A stretch of 64,000 nucleotides of DNA from Ananas comosus (GCF_001540865.1 NC_033625.1:11568717-11632716), one strand, 5' to 3'; shown: positions 47,901-56,513, counted from the stretch's first letter. Numbers and translations are program-made. Notes: generated by a model not told the origin, from the letters alone.

Positions 47901-50900
47901 AGCCATTCAACATATATGTCCATTTTATGATGTTCTATTATATAAAACAATAATAAAAGAAAATATGTGTGACACCCCAACTTCCCAGAGGGTCACCCAT
48001 CCTAGGACTACTCTCGCCCTAGAATGCTTAACTCTCTTAATCTCTTAGGCCTAACCACCACCAAAATGCTTAAGCCGGGTTAAGAATTATAGCCCTATTA
48101 TATCTTATATATAGGACTATATAGGGTCTCACAATATGCTAACAATTTAATAGAAGAAGAAAAAAAATCATTCTCTATGGTCTTTATTGATTAGTGCTAC
48201 ATTAACAAATTAGATGAAAGAAAGATAAAGAGAAGCGGTAAAGGACTGAATAATAGCTTAATACTGTGTAAAAATAGAATGAGAGAAAGCGCCTTCAACC
48301 ATTCAAGAGCAAAAAGATAGAAGAAATAATAAATTGAAGAGAGATTGACATTTTTCTCACTCTTTTCCTTATTTCCAATGGGTTTGGATGTGGGCTTTTC
48401 GAAAAAATTTGAACTCTGATCATTTTAGACCAAAAAAGAACCCGACCGTATCACCCCGTATCCTCCCGTATTCGAGCCGTATCCGATATTTTTTTATTTT
48501 TTAAAAATGTCGGATACTTCATTGCCGTATCGGGCACGTATCGGGCACGTATCGATATCCGATACGTATCCGATACGGGTACGGCATGAAATTTGAATTA
48601 CGCCATAGGCTTCAACTATCTTCTCTTCATCTTCCATCAACTTGGAGCATGGCATTCCTCATAAAGGCATGCATAAGCGCATATGTACAAAGCAATTTGA
48701 AGCTAGCAACTTCTTTAAATCAGCATAAAAAATTAGGCTATACATAGCCTTTGGAAAAACATACATACATTGTGTTTCATGCATACATATGCATGAAACA
48801 TGCATGCCTTCACCGTCCAAATAGATCAACTCATTCACACTTGAAGGACTTAGGTATACATCGTGCATTGTGAACCAACTTATATATTCATGCCTCTTTT
48901 GCATTTAGAAACATTATGGGCCAAATAAGTACCTTTATGTCATATACAAAAAATTCTCTCATATAGATTATTCGGTGTTTCATCATCTTCTTCATGGTGT
49001 GGTTGCTCCACTTAATTATTTACACTCTCCCGCTGCTCCACCTGAATGTCTTCACATGTTCTTTATGCTAATCTACTGCTGAATCTTTTGCAACATTGAT
49101 TTTTCGTCAAAAACAACATCCCTACCACCTTCTTCTTGGCAATAGGGTCCCACAACTTGTCCTTTCAACCCCTTCTCAAAACCAAGAAATATACAAGGGT
49201 TTGACTTCGAATCTAATTTTGTGTGTTAATGTTCATGAGCATAAGCAGAACAACCAAAGATATGCAATGAGGAATAATCTGCAAATTTACCTGATCATAG
49301 TTCCTTTGGTGTTTTGAGTCCAATTGCTATACAAGGAGATTTGTGCTCCAAAAGGTCATAAAGATATTTATTTGGCCATAAAGTTCTAAATACAAAAATT
49401 GCATGAATATATAAATTGGTTCATGGTGCACCAAGTCTACCAAAATCCTTCAACTGTGAATAAGTTGATTGAAGACATGCATGAAACACATGCATGCATG
49501 TTTTCTCAAAGGTTGTGTACAAGCTAATTAATGTATGTTGACTTGAAAAAGTTGCCAACTTCAAATTGGTTTGTGGATGTGCACTTATGCATATGCTTTA
49601 ACAGAAATACCATGCTCCAAATGATAGAAGAAATGGAGTAGTGAGCTAAAGCCCAATAAACTTAATTATTAGATTGTTAAGCAATGTTTAAAAAGGCACA
49701 TTTAGTGCCCACCAACCTGTGCCTAGGAAGCGCCTAAGCGGGCGACCTTACCAAGGCGCGCACCTAGGCATGGGCGCAAGGTGCAAACAAGGCGTGCCTT
49801 ATGCATAATGGGTTTGGATCTGTACTTTTATTGGGTCTAATGGGTTTAAACTATTAAAAGAACCCTAAACCCTAAACTAATGTGTTGAGAAACCGCAAAC
49901 CCTTGATCATTCTTTCTCGATCTCTCTCTCAGTCACTCTCTCTCTATCTCTCTCTCCCCTTCTCTTTTGCTCACCTCATCTCTCTCCTTTCTCCATCACC
50001 TCCGCTCCTCCCCTCATCCGTCACAAATTTGCTATATGTATTTTGCATCAAACACACTAAACTAGTTGAAAAACCCTAAATTTATATGTTTTTGGCATCA
50101 TACTTTTCCATATGTTTGTGCATTTCTAGTTATCTCTATGCAGGCCTTTATTTGGGGACAACAAGATATCTTGTTCTTTACTTTTTACATATGTTAATTT
50201 GTTATTTTAACATTATCATATATGTTGTTTCGTTTCTTTTCTTCTTTTCATCTTTTTTTCTTTTCCAAAACACAGGACTATTTGGTAACTTTTAAAATTT
50301 TTGTTGTGAGAATATGATTTTAAAGAGTTCTTTAACACCAATTAACAATTTTTAGAAAGTATATTAAATAATTGTGTGCCTCGCCTCACTCAGGCACATA
50401 CCTGTGCCTTGCGCCTAAGCTCTAACAGCCATTTGCGCCTTGGTGTGCCTTGGAGTTTTTCAAACACTATTGTTAAGTTCATTCATTTTCTCTCACTTAT
50501 AGAATTTAAAAAAGTCTATTTGGGATATTTGGGGCTTTTCTTGTAAGAAGGGAAGGATGCCAATAACCATAAGGCTTTTTTATTTAGTTTTGAGAGAAAC
50601 ATCAAGGTGTGGCCTTGCACTCTGGTTTCTTCATGTAAAGGATATATCTCTCTCGCTCTTTCCATGGATGTAGGCAAGTTGTCGAACTATGAAAATCATT
50701 TTCTCTTCTTTGTGTATTTATTTTCTACTAATTCTCGCTATATGTTTGTCCGGGTATTTTTGTTGATAGCACATGTAGGACAATCCTAAATCCCAACAAT
50801 TGGTATCAAAGCAGCAGGTCCGTGCTAAAACAAAAATGCCGAATATCTTGATGTTTAAGTTCAAGGTGGAGAAATTTGATGGAAAAAAAGAAATTTGGTC

Positions 50901-52836
50901 TTTGGCAAAGAGGAATGAAGGCCATTCTAACACAACAAGGCCTTCTTAAGGAGTTGCTGAGAAAATCACAAAAAACCAGCAACAATGAGCAATGAAGATT
51001 TGAAAGAACTTGATTTGAAGGCGGTAAATACTATCATATTGTGCCTAGCAGATGAGGTGATGTATAATGCAATGGATGAAGAAACAAATATTGGCATGGA
51101 CCAAGTTGGAGAAGCTATACATGACAAAGAGCCTCTCCAATATGCAAAATTATATGGCTGCACATGAGGGAAAGTACGACAGTTGCTGAACATGTAAATA
51201 TTTTTAATAAAATTATCAGTTATCTACTTAGTGTAGATATGAAGCTTGATGAGCACGATAAGACGTTGATCTTCCTCACACCACTTTCTCCTTCCTATAA
51301 TTATCTTGTTGCAACTATCTTTTATGAAAAGCAAATTCTTCTCATGGAGGATGTTACTTCAGCCCTCTTATCAGAAGATATCATGAAGCAGTCCATCTCA
51401 GAGGAGCCAAGTGAAGGTCTGGTTGTAAAGGATGCAGGAAGAGAAAGGCATAATGAGCATGATTCAGAAAAAGAAAGATCTCGTTCCAAATCAAGGCCAA
51501 AAAAGGGTGAAATGTTATTTTTGCAGGAAAGATGGCCATATGAAGCAAGATTGCGAGAGTTCTTCAGATACCGAATCTCTCGCTGACTAGATATTAGATT
51601 CAGTTTGGTCTTATCATGTGACTGCAAATAAATTTTTATTGATTTCCGTAAGCCTTGTGAAAATGAACGCACTATGACATCACACACTACACAAAATTGT
51701 CGGTATAGGAACAGCAAAAATAAAGATGCACGATAGCATAGTAAGAGCTTTGACGGATGTGAGACATGTTTCAGGCCTCAGATTAAATCTAATATCTCTT
51801 GAAGCCCTTGACTCTACTAGTTGCAGTACTACTTTGTCAGATGGAGTTATCAAGGTGAAAAATGGCGTAACGGTTGTCATGAAAGGAGAGAAGAAAGGAA
51901 CCCTATACAGGTTGGTCTGCAAGTCGGTGACCGGAAGTGTTGCAGTGACATTCTCAGATGATCATGATGCCGATAATGTGAAGCTCTAGCACATGTAGAC
52001 TAGCCCACATGAGTGAGAAAGGAATATTGGAGCTACATAAAAGAGGATTACTCAGAGATATGAAAAGCTACAAACTCAATTTATGTAAATGCTATGTATT
52101 TGAAAAACAAGAAGAGTTTCAAATCCTGTGATCATATAAATAAAGGCACATTTCAATACGTCCATTCGGACGTGTGGAACCTGCTCTGATACCACAACAT
52201 ACTTTAATATTAACAACCCCGTTAGTCTAAAAAATCCGGAGTTCCATCAGCAGGACAAGTTTATTCAGAACAGTTAATCTTAACAGAGTAATCATTATAA
52301 CTCAAACAAAATGAGAATCAAAAGAATTACAGTGAGGGGTGTTTGAAGTGCCTATCCCAAGCCGACATCAAGGAAAGACAAAACCGAAAGCTACAATGTA
52401 GAAAACGAGAATTTAACTACCGATTCCGATCAATGCCTTCGACTGGATCGTGTTCATCACAATCCCCTCCTCCCCAGAGATCCGATCGATCATTTCAAAC
52501 CCTACCTGCTCAAAAAATTCCCACAACCGTCCCAATCAAGATTGGATACAAAGGAGGAGAAGAAGAACGGATAAAGCGCGAGAGGCGGAAGCGTGGGCTC
52601 ACGTTGTGCCTGGTGCCGTGGTACTTGCTGCCGGGGTTGCCGAGCCCCGCGATGAGCCACGGCGTGTACTCGGCCTTGCGCCCCTCGGCGGGGTCGGGGA
52701 TCGAGGCGACGACGGCGACGCGGCGGAAGAGGCGGCGGCGGGGTTGTGGGGGTGGTGGGAAGGAATGGGTGGAGGGGGAGGGGGAGGGGGAGGGGAGGAA
52801 GGTGGAAGAGGAAGTGGATAGGAGGGAGGTCCACAT
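22719..52836 (-). CDS. CRS2: CRS2-like protein, peptidyl-tRNA hydrolase family, chloroplast (8 exons over 30 kb)
   Basis: The exons are 52836-52603, 52505-52421, 47019-46952, 34325-34275, 34175-34102, 24010-23952, 23862-23786 and 22835-22719. They sum to 765 bp, a 254-residue protein; every intron is GT-AG and every phase matches. Residues 1-55 are Ser/Pro/Arg-rich, like a plastid transit peptide. The PTH fold follows, with all five active-site positions kept: N67 (GLGNPG), H77 (TRHN), N124 (YMNYSG), D149 (IYDEM) and N170 (GHHNG). The blocks QSKALIGIGSIGE, GPLAAYYQVPLRHIL and YDEMSLPNGV are those of the CRS2 clade and not of plastid PTH itself. Known role of CRS2: with CAF1 and CAF2 it promotes splicing of chloroplast group IIB introns. 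Introns 2, 3 and 5 are swollen by transposons. ATG at 52836 is the first ATG that gives a transit-peptide-like start. The family is certain; the CRS2 assignment is strong. Confidence 0.93.
23786..23862 (-). CDS. CRS2: CRS2-like exon 7
   Basis: Codes IGNPPGTMDMRAFLLQKFSS and EEREQ. Acceptor GCTGTTAG, donor GTACTC. Intron 6 is 89 bp. Confidence 0.92.
23952..24010 (-). CDS. CRS2: CRS2-like exon 6
   Basis: Codes VKSVMEHLDGSRNFPRLCI with split codons at both ends. Acceptor ATTGCAG, donor GTTCGT. Confidence 0.92.
24852..25483 (-). mobile_element. Cassandra TRIM retrotransposon (5S-bearing LTRs) in CRS2 intron 5
   Basis: Two LTR-like ends (24852-25106 and 25313-25483) both end AAGGTGTCACA. Both carry, on the minus strand, the 3' half of 5S rRNA: a region like AGGATGGGTGACC preceded by a TTAAGCATGCT-like block. 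Between them lie a purine tract on the minus strand (25107-25120) and a primer-site remnant (GCTCTAAAACCA, 25299-25310). LTRs with a 5S module and no coding region define Cassandra. The left LTR has its 5S part duplicated in tandem. No target duplication was recognised. Confidence 0.82.
27268..28107. mobile_element. PIF/Harbinger-type MITE nested in hAT
   Basis: Terminal repeats GGCTGCGTTTGG and CCAAACGTAGCC are flanked by TTA on both sides (27265-27267, 28108-28110), the 3-bp target duplication of PIF/Harbinger elements. The inverted similarity reaches inward (GGGGATATTCC at both ends). 840 bp, AT-rich core, no transposase. Its insertion removed or split the 5' part of the host transposase gene. 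Confidence 0.88.
28272..29667 (+). pseudogene. hAT transposase C-terminal half, broken
   Basis: Readable parts are RPGITRFATAFLTLQ, WTKSKWA, FWTNIIYILKVFGPLIRVLRL and VDGEKRPSMGYIYEAMDRAK, then a TAG and frameshift at 28638-28643. After these come a hAT dimerisation segment (ASGCERNWSVFEHI, near 29090) and, after an acceptor-like TTTTTTTGCAG at 29219-29229, KKRNRLAQQRLNDLVYVKYN. A Lys-rich and Asp/Glu-rich tail follows. These are the DUF659-hAT class landmarks. Stops, a frameshift and a missing N terminus make it non-functional. The single n at 29407 lies in the tail. Confidence 0.88.
30242..30331. repeat. 45-bp tandem repeat
   Basis: Two copies beginning CGTGCTGATATCTTATTGGC and CGTGTTGATATCTTATTGGC, period 45. 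Confidence 0.8.
31997..33129 (-). mobile_element. Non-autonomous hAT with 8-bp target duplication
   Basis: CAAGAATTAAAGTGCCGTGG at the left is mirrored by CAAGGTTTAAAATGCCGCCG at the right. Perfect direct repeats GTTTGATG flank it (31989-31996, 33130-33137). Its right half (32660-33129) resembles the right arm of the fold-back hAT (44100-45036): the motif TTCGCC...GTGCGA, an A-rich run and GTCCGAGACCCC. It is thus an internally deleted derivative of that family, with its 5' end on the right. No transposase. Confidence 0.9.
32936..32977. repeat. Poly(A) run of about 40 bases
   Basis: An A homopolymer after AAAAAGC-like units. It corresponds to the A/C-rich run in the fold-back hAT ends and causes the artificial Lys- or Phe-rich frames here. 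Confidence 0.9.
34102..34175 (-). CDS. CRS2: CRS2-like exon 5
   Basis: Codes IYDEMSLPNGVMRLQPKGG and HGHHN plus two bases. It carries the active-site Asp (YDEM) and Asn (HHN). Intron 4 is 99 bp. Confidence 0.92.
34275..34325 (-). CDS. CRS2: CRS2-like exon 4
   Basis: A 51-bp micro-exon coding VGPLAAYYQVPLRHILL, phase 0 on both sides, donor GTAGGC. Confidence 0.92.
34326..37901. other. CRS2 intron 3, proximal 3' part: unstructured
   Basis: About 3.6 kb of AT-rich intron. Minus frames at 36428-36709 and 37000-37311 have no recognised domain. No element ends were fixed. Confidence 0.4.
39505..42647 (+). pseudogene. hAT transposase, BED-DUF659-hATC type, broken (left arm and spacer)
   Basis: ATG at 39505 opens a BED zinc finger (KCNYCNM, then RLKKHIAGG) with a TAG where the family has Trp before KCNYC. 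A Gly/Ser-rich linker follows (MEASAQERWQQ...), then DUF659 (YGVTLMCDSWTGPTKMSIIN, SDNGANFKK, TPCAAHCINLMM). The catalytic-domain remainder is RPGITRFATNF, FWDYVKEIVDIVELLNVVLR and DRRWDVQM. The hAT dimerisation region is WWLQYGGSAKYLKKIAVRVL and SGCERNWSTFALIHTK. An acidic tail follows in another frame. Breaks: TAG at 39575, a stop near 39760, a poly-A frameshift near 40115, TAG at 40316 and near 40340, a stop after CTTYI near 40710 and a frameshift near 42020. Transposase would cut and move the element; this copy cannot. Confidence 0.92.
42565..43783 (-). pseudogene. Second, inverted copy of the hAT transposase 5' half (right arm)
   Basis: It starts with ATG at 43783 and ends at the fold-back breakpoint. 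The 96-residue linker block is identical to that of the left arm. It shares the old TAG in the BED finger, so that mutation predates the duplication. It still has Trp codons where the left arm has TAG at 40316 and near 40340 (IHEWVKNLKQLWEMYGV). It has its own one-base insertion after HVLREVGE. Truncated within DUF659. Confidence 0.92.
45522..45879. repeat. 180-bp tandem duplication in CRS2 intron 3
   Basis: Two copies start ACAACTTTTTTCCTATCAAA at 45522 and 45702 and end at CCCCACCTACCCC/CCCCACCAACCCC, with few differences. Confidence 0.92.
45880..46951. other. CRS2 intron 3, 5' part
   Basis: AT-rich intron DNA. Frames at 45980-46219 and 46464-46679 show no known domain. Confidence 0.4.
46952..47019 (-). 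CDS. CRS2: CRS2-like exon 3
   Basis: Codes GSIGEVPIMLVKPQSYMNYS and GES, with the active-site Asn of YMN. Split codon at the 5' side, phase 0 at the 3' side (donor GTTAGT). It is isolated between a 5.4-kb and a 12.6-kb intron. Confidence 0.92.
47564..48608. mobile_element. Non-autonomous hAT (GATACGG-rich ends) in CRS2 intron 2
   Basis: A perfect 8-bp direct repeat GCTTCAAC flanks it (47556-47563, 48609-48616). The ends CTATGTTGCACAG and, in reverse, CTATGGCGTAATTC are followed on both sides by arrays of GATACGG/CGTATC motifs. No coding capacity. A Cassandra solo LTR is nested inside. Confidence 0.85.
47963..48138 (-). mobile_element. Cassandra solo LTR with 5S rRNA segment
   Basis: The 166-bp LTR (47968-48133), TGTGACACC to TCTCACA, is flanked by the 5-bp direct repeat ATATG. 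On the minus strand it contains GGGCGAGAGTAGTCCTAGG and ATGGGTGACC, the 3' half of plant 5S rRNA including the C-box region. It is better preserved than the copy at 24852-25483. Confidence 0.87.
49080..49440 (-). pseudogene. Copia integrase fragment
   Basis: The minus strand reads TPKEL, then SGKFADYSSLHIFGCSAYAH, then SKSNPCIFLGFEKGLKG and GRDVVFDEKSM, with a stop and a frameshift. These are the C-terminal integrase landmarks of Ty1/Copia (normally W-S-G-K-P-Y-S-L-R-F-G-C and FDE-S). No LTRs could be assigned to it. Confidence 0.8.
49682..50469. mobile_element. Small hAT MITE with 8-bp target duplication
   Basis: A perfect TTGTTAAG direct repeat flanks it (49674-49681, 50470-50477). The ends CAATGTTTAAAAAGGC and, in reverse, TAGTGTTTGAAAAACTCC plus GGCGC-rich subterminal repeats mirror the hAT at 26468-30016, of which it is likely a non-autonomous relative. 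No transposase. It interrupts the LTR region of the Copia fragment that follows. Confidence 0.9.
50478..50798 (+). mobile_element. Copia 5' LTR remnant
   Basis: The sequence ends AATCCCAACA two bases before a primer site. Its 5' boundary was not found, probably because of the hAT insertion at 49682-50469. Confidence 0.55.
50801..50812 (+). other. Primer binding site of Copia element
   Basis: TGGTATCAAAGC, one base from the canonical tRNA-Met site, after the LTR end CAACA. Confidence 0.8.
50836..52180 (+). pseudogene. Copia gag-protease-preintegrase fragment, broken
   Basis: The order from 50836 is a gag start (VEKFDGKK), then gag helices (MSNEDLKELDLKAVNTIILC, then MYNAMDEET) and STTVAEHVNIFN with YNYLVATI. 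A CCHC knuckle in a shifted frame (CYFCRKDGHMKQDC) follows. The protease start reads LDSVWSYHVT, where the active-site DSG is DSV. Then come LTDVRHVSGLRLNLISLEAL, a GAG_pre-integrase block (RLAHMSEKGILELHKRGLL) and an integrase start (HSDVW). It ends near 52180, where a different LTR remnant begins. Several stops and frameshifts; inactive. Confidence 0.88.
52183..52345 (-). mobile_element. LTR remnant with minus-strand primer site near CRS2 exon 2
   Basis: GCTCTGATACCA (52183-52194) is the exact reverse of the tRNA-Met primer site. About 150 bp of possible LTR follow. It adjoins the plus-strand Copia fragment and ends roughly 80 bp from CRS2 exon 2. Confidence 0.45.
52421..52505 (-). CDS. CRS2: CRS2-like exon 2
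   Basis: Codes residues 79-106 plus one base: VGFEMIDRI, then MNTIQSKALIGI. The acceptor is GAGCAG and the donor GTAGTT. Intron 1 is only 97 bp. Confidence 0.92.
52603..52836 (-). CDS. CRS2: CRS2-like exon 1
   Basis: Codes residues 1-78: the transit-peptide-like region, then TPWLIAGLGNPGSKYHGTRHN. The donor is GTGAGC, phase 0. Much more GC-rich than the other exons, a polarity common in monocot genes. Confidence 0.92.
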
Positions 52837-53234
52837 TGAAGCGGCTTCAGAATTCAGATGAGGAAAGCACAAACAAGAGTGTAGTGCACCGAAATTAATA
52901 TCTAGTACTAGTATCAAAGTAATTTTAGGCTCAAAATCACTTTTGGGGGGGTTTGATAAAGTAATCTGAAAAATCTAATTCTACTCTTTAAAATTAGAAA
53001 ACTAATTTTTCAACCCTAAAAGCAAAAATTGAAAAAACCTGCTTCTCAAAACTGATTCCGGCACAAGCTGAAACCCCACTTAAAAATTTTATTAAAATAT
53101 TGAAACTATTCCTAAACAAATAATATAATTCTACTATACCCTTTTTTGCTCAAATTATTTCATAAGTGAGTACCCTTTTTCTCATTTTGCCAATTTACAT
53201 TACCGGAGAAATCAATTATGATGGTGAAACATAT

Positions 53235-53701
53235 CTAATCCCAATTAGCCTTTTTTCTTTTTAAGGAAAAAACACGCCCTAGGGTGATTTTATTCAATTA
53301 ATCGAGCGATACATATTGAAAGAACTGATCTATAGAAGACCAAAAAGAAAGCTTTTTACTAGTGAGCCCCCAATTGGCCAAGCGATTCGTGACTACAGCA
53401 TTTTTAGAACATCTTGAAGTCCATCCAAAGCTTAATTGCTTGAATCTTTCTGTAAAAGTTCATAGCTCCGTAAATTTTGTTTGAGCTTTAGTTGTTAGCG
53501 AATCCAATAATAACTCCTAAAGTGAAAAGTTTTTATGGTGGGCGTTGAATCTGAAAAAATATGAAAAGTTTGTCCAAGATGCATTTGTAATAGAAGTTCT
53601 GTCACTCGGGAGATTACTCCAATTTTCGCAGACTCCAATTTTTGCAGAGCAAGCATCGTGGGCTTTATGTATTGCGTCGAATATGTACATAATGTTTCCA
53701 A
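53235..53701 (-). pseudogene. LINE RNase H-like 3' fragment
   Basis: The minus strand reads IFSDSTPTIKTFHFRSYYWI, then in another frame NRLANWGL and LNKITLGRVFSLKK. This order resembles the RNase H-like domain and 3' tail of plant LINEs. The alignment is by eye and weak. A MITE starts right at its upstream edge (53705). Confidence 0.45.
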
Positions 53702-53704
53702 TTA

Positions 53705-54165
53705 GGGGCCGTTTGGTTACATGTAGTTGCAACTGCAGTTGTAACTGCATGTAAATGCAAATTTCGTGTTTCGTTTGATGTATTTAACTCCAACTGCTGC
53801 AGTAGAAACTGCAGGAGGAGGCCCAACTGCAGCAGTTCGAACTACGCCCAAATTGGCCGTAGTTCCAACTACAGCAGTTGGAGAGAGTAACTTTAAATAA
53901 AAGGTATGTTTACCTTCTCAATATTTTTCAACCAACTTTTTTTTTCCTTTTTTGCATTGGAGGTAATTTCACCATCATATATATAAAATAATGAAATTTT
54001 AAAAATTATTTCTCAACTGTATGCAACTAAACAAATTATTTATACTTGCAGCGCTTTCTACTGCATCCAACCAAACAAGATTCATGTAGTTACAACTATT
54101 GTATTTCCAACTGCATGCATCTCTAACTACACTGCATTTATAATTACATCTAACCAAACGACTCC
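53705..54165. mobile_element. Tourist/PIF-Harbinger MITE between the divergent host genes
   Basis: The left end GGGGCCGTTTGGTTA and right end in reverse GGAGTCGTTTGGTTA are flanked by TTA on both sides (53702-53704, 54166-54168). 461 bp, with many AACTGCAG/CTGCAGTT motifs inside. No coding capacity. Confidence 0.88.
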
Positions 54166-54542
54166 TTAGTTGAAGAGACTCAGCCTGTGTAAATCAATAA
54201 TTAAAAAAAAAAGGTCTAAATCGGACTTCGGATTTTGGGTTAGGTTCGGACACATCGCCTATAGATTTAAATTTTAAGGCGCACCCAAATATATTCATAG
54301 CCCAAAATTTCTTCGGGTCGGACTTAGGCTTTCGATGGCCCAAACCCGATTACAGCCCAAATCGAGGCCCATATGTAGCTGAGTTTTGTAACAGCAAATA
54401 TGTTTGTTGTCTACACCTAGCGCGTCGGCCTCATATATATCCACTCTATAAGAATCATGCATGTTAACAACAATAATAACAATAACAATATAATAATAAT
54501 AATCACAAGTCGTTTTAAACAAGAGTAATATTGAATCCGAGG

Positions 54543-55119
54543 ATGGAATCAGAGGTAACGAGGATGATAAAGATAAGGAGCTGTGATGGCGCGATGCTCG
54601 ACGTGCCAGAGGCAGTGGCGGTGCAGTCGAGGTTGATAAGGCACGTCGTCGAGGATGTCGAAGCCGAACACCCGATCCCATTGCCGTTCATCATGGCGAA
54701 GACCCTAACCCTGGCATTCGAGGACTGCACGAAGCAAGCCGACTTCGCCGCTGCTCCGAAGACGGAGATCAAGGACTGGGACAAGCAGTTTGTTGACGCG
54801 CTCTTGATGGACGCACTCTACGATCTCGTCGAGGTTCATGCTTCTATTTTTCATTATTACATGCAATATATTTTATCTTATCTGCGAGATGATTTATTTT
54901 ATTAAAAAAAAATCTAGTTTCATAATGTTTTTTTTTTCTGGTTTTTCTTTTTTGTTGTTGCAGGCGTCGAATTATTTGGCGATTAAAGAATTGATGGATT
55001 TGTGTTGCGAGAGAGTTGCCGGCATGATAAGGGAGAAAAATGTAGAAAAAGTACACACAACCTTCGACATCGTGAATGATTTTCCGCCAGGCGGAGAAGA
55101 CGAGTTTGAGAAGTTGTAG
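54543..55119 (+). CDS. SKP1-like protein (ASK family), two exons, C-terminally short
   Basis: Exon 1 is 54543-54833 (97 codons) and exon 2 is 54964-55119 (51 codons and stop). The 130-bp intron is GT-AG, phase 0, at the position common to plant SKP1/ASK genes (just before the ASNYLAIKELMDL helix). Exon 1 gives the BTB-like N-terminal fold (VTRMIKIRSCDGAMLDVPEA, then KDWDKQFVD). Exon 2 gives the SKP1 dimerisation region (CCERVAGMI, FDIVNDFPPGGEDEFEKL). SKP1 links CUL1 to F-box proteins in SCF ubiquitin ligases. The frame ends after EFEKL; the usual tail (about 10 more residues ending in a WAFE-type motif that helps hold the F-box) is absent. The first ATG, at 54543, is used. The protein is 148 residues against about 160. 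It may be a diverged, possibly decaying family member. Confidence 0.88.
54964..55119 (+). CDS. SKP1-like exon 2
   Basis: Follows acceptor TTGTTGTTGCAG. Starts ASNYLAIKELMDLCCERV and ends with TAG at 55117-55119. Confidence 0.88.
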   Translation, partial: ASNYLAIKELMDLCCERVAGMIREKNVEKVHTTFDIVNDFPPGGEDEFEKL

Positions 55120-55554
55120 TTCAAAAAGACCAAGCTTAGTAAGACTTATAATATTGAGATCTATCTGACGCTGTTAGATAGAATGGAGTTAGGAAAAAAA
55201 TATAAAGGGATATGCTTCTGCGTTTTTCGGTGGGACCGCAGAAAATATATTATAACCGACTCATCGCAATATGCGGAACGCAATATTACGTATGGAAATA
55301 AATAGGGTATTTTTCCAATGTAATCTCTCCGCAATTCTGAACAAAGCCTAAAATGTAGTAGTAATTTTCTTTCTTTTTTTTGTTTGTTTGCGAAGGAAGT
55401 GTAATTTTAGGAGATATTTTTTTTATATAAATTTAGGTTTGATTCAATTTGTCAGATAATGAATATAGTTATAGTTCTCTATAACTATACTATATATAAA
55501 AGCATATAGGAATTCTGACAATGACACACAAAATCCAAAAAGGAATAAAATAAT

Positions 55555-55850
55555 ATTCTCCACGAATGGTTATAATTAATTTGTTAAAAATATCTCAAAT
55601 AAAAACGAACGGTTATGATCAATCTATTAAATCTCTACTATATATAAAAATCTATTCCCTATAAATGGTTATCATCAATTTGTTAAAAAAATATCTCAAA
55701 TAAGAACAGTTATGATCAATATATTAAAAAATAGCATTCCTATCCATCTATAAACTCAATCATACGAACGATTATAATCAATTTGTTAAAAAATATTTAA
55801 AATAAAAACAAACGGTTACGATCAATTTGTTAAAAAAAATAGCATTCTTA
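55555..55850. repeat. Diverged AT-rich tandem repeat
   Basis: About four units containing GGTTATGATCAAT or GGTTATAATCAAT followed by TTGTTAAAAAATATCT. Confidence 0.6.
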
Positions 55851-55859
55851 TTCATCTAT

Positions 55860-56513
55860 TTTACATTAAAATTAAAATTTATTACATTATGAATTAAATT
55901 TAATTTTTGATATCAAATTTGAATTAACAATTAATTTTTTTATTACAGTGGATCAAAATTAAATTTTAAATTTTAAAGTAAATGTGAATTAAATTTTGAT
56001 GCTTTTAGTTTAAAACATATATTTAAATTTGATTCATCAAAAAATCAAAAAGTATATAAAAATGTTTGATGTATATAAAAAAAAGAACACTATAGGATAT
56101 TGTAAATATTTTTTAATAAAATATAACATATTAATTTATAAATATTTGGTATTTTACATTTGAAATTTTATATTGGTTAGATTTGACTTAAAATTTATAA
56201 CTTTTAATTTTTAAATTTGAGATTTAAAAATATAAATTTTAATTTTGAATTTTTTTATTTAAATTTGAAATTTTAAATCTAAAATAAAAAATTTAAATTC
56301 AAATATAATAATTAGGGCAATATTATTATTTTCTATTTATAACTGCCAATTATTCTTCTTATTCTACTTAATTCAATCAAACACTATTTTATTTATATCT
56401 GGACTAAACCTAATTTTCAACCAAATATAAAATTACTCTAATTTTATCTTAATCCTGCACTGAACTCTATCCCTGAAATAAGTAGTTGTTACTTAACCCC
56501 GAACCAAACATGG
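55860..56513. mobile_element. MITE-like relic, right end only
   Basis: The right end (CCCCGAACCAAACATGGCC) is of the CCAAAC type. The preceding 200 bp resemble the end of the element at 7418-8043 (for example TATTTATAACT and TATTCTTCTTATTC). The left end was not found. Confidence 0.4.

Noticed and set aside
47968..48133. 5S rRNA gene
   Set aside because: Only the 3' half is present and it is bounded by LTR ends with a 5-bp target duplication, so it is Cassandra.
52421..52836. Interpretation of the PTH motif as an isolated captured gene fragment in a transposon
   Set aside because: The remaining six exons were found on the same strand in order and in phase down to 22719, so it is the intact 5' end of a gene.
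52343..52861. 172-codon plus-strand frame and a second one at 52450-52821
   Set aside because: Antisense shadows of CRS2 exons 1 and 2 in GC-rich DNA.
54295..54681. 128-codon minus frame over the SKP1-like gene
   Set aside because: Antisense shadow of exon 1 with no domain.
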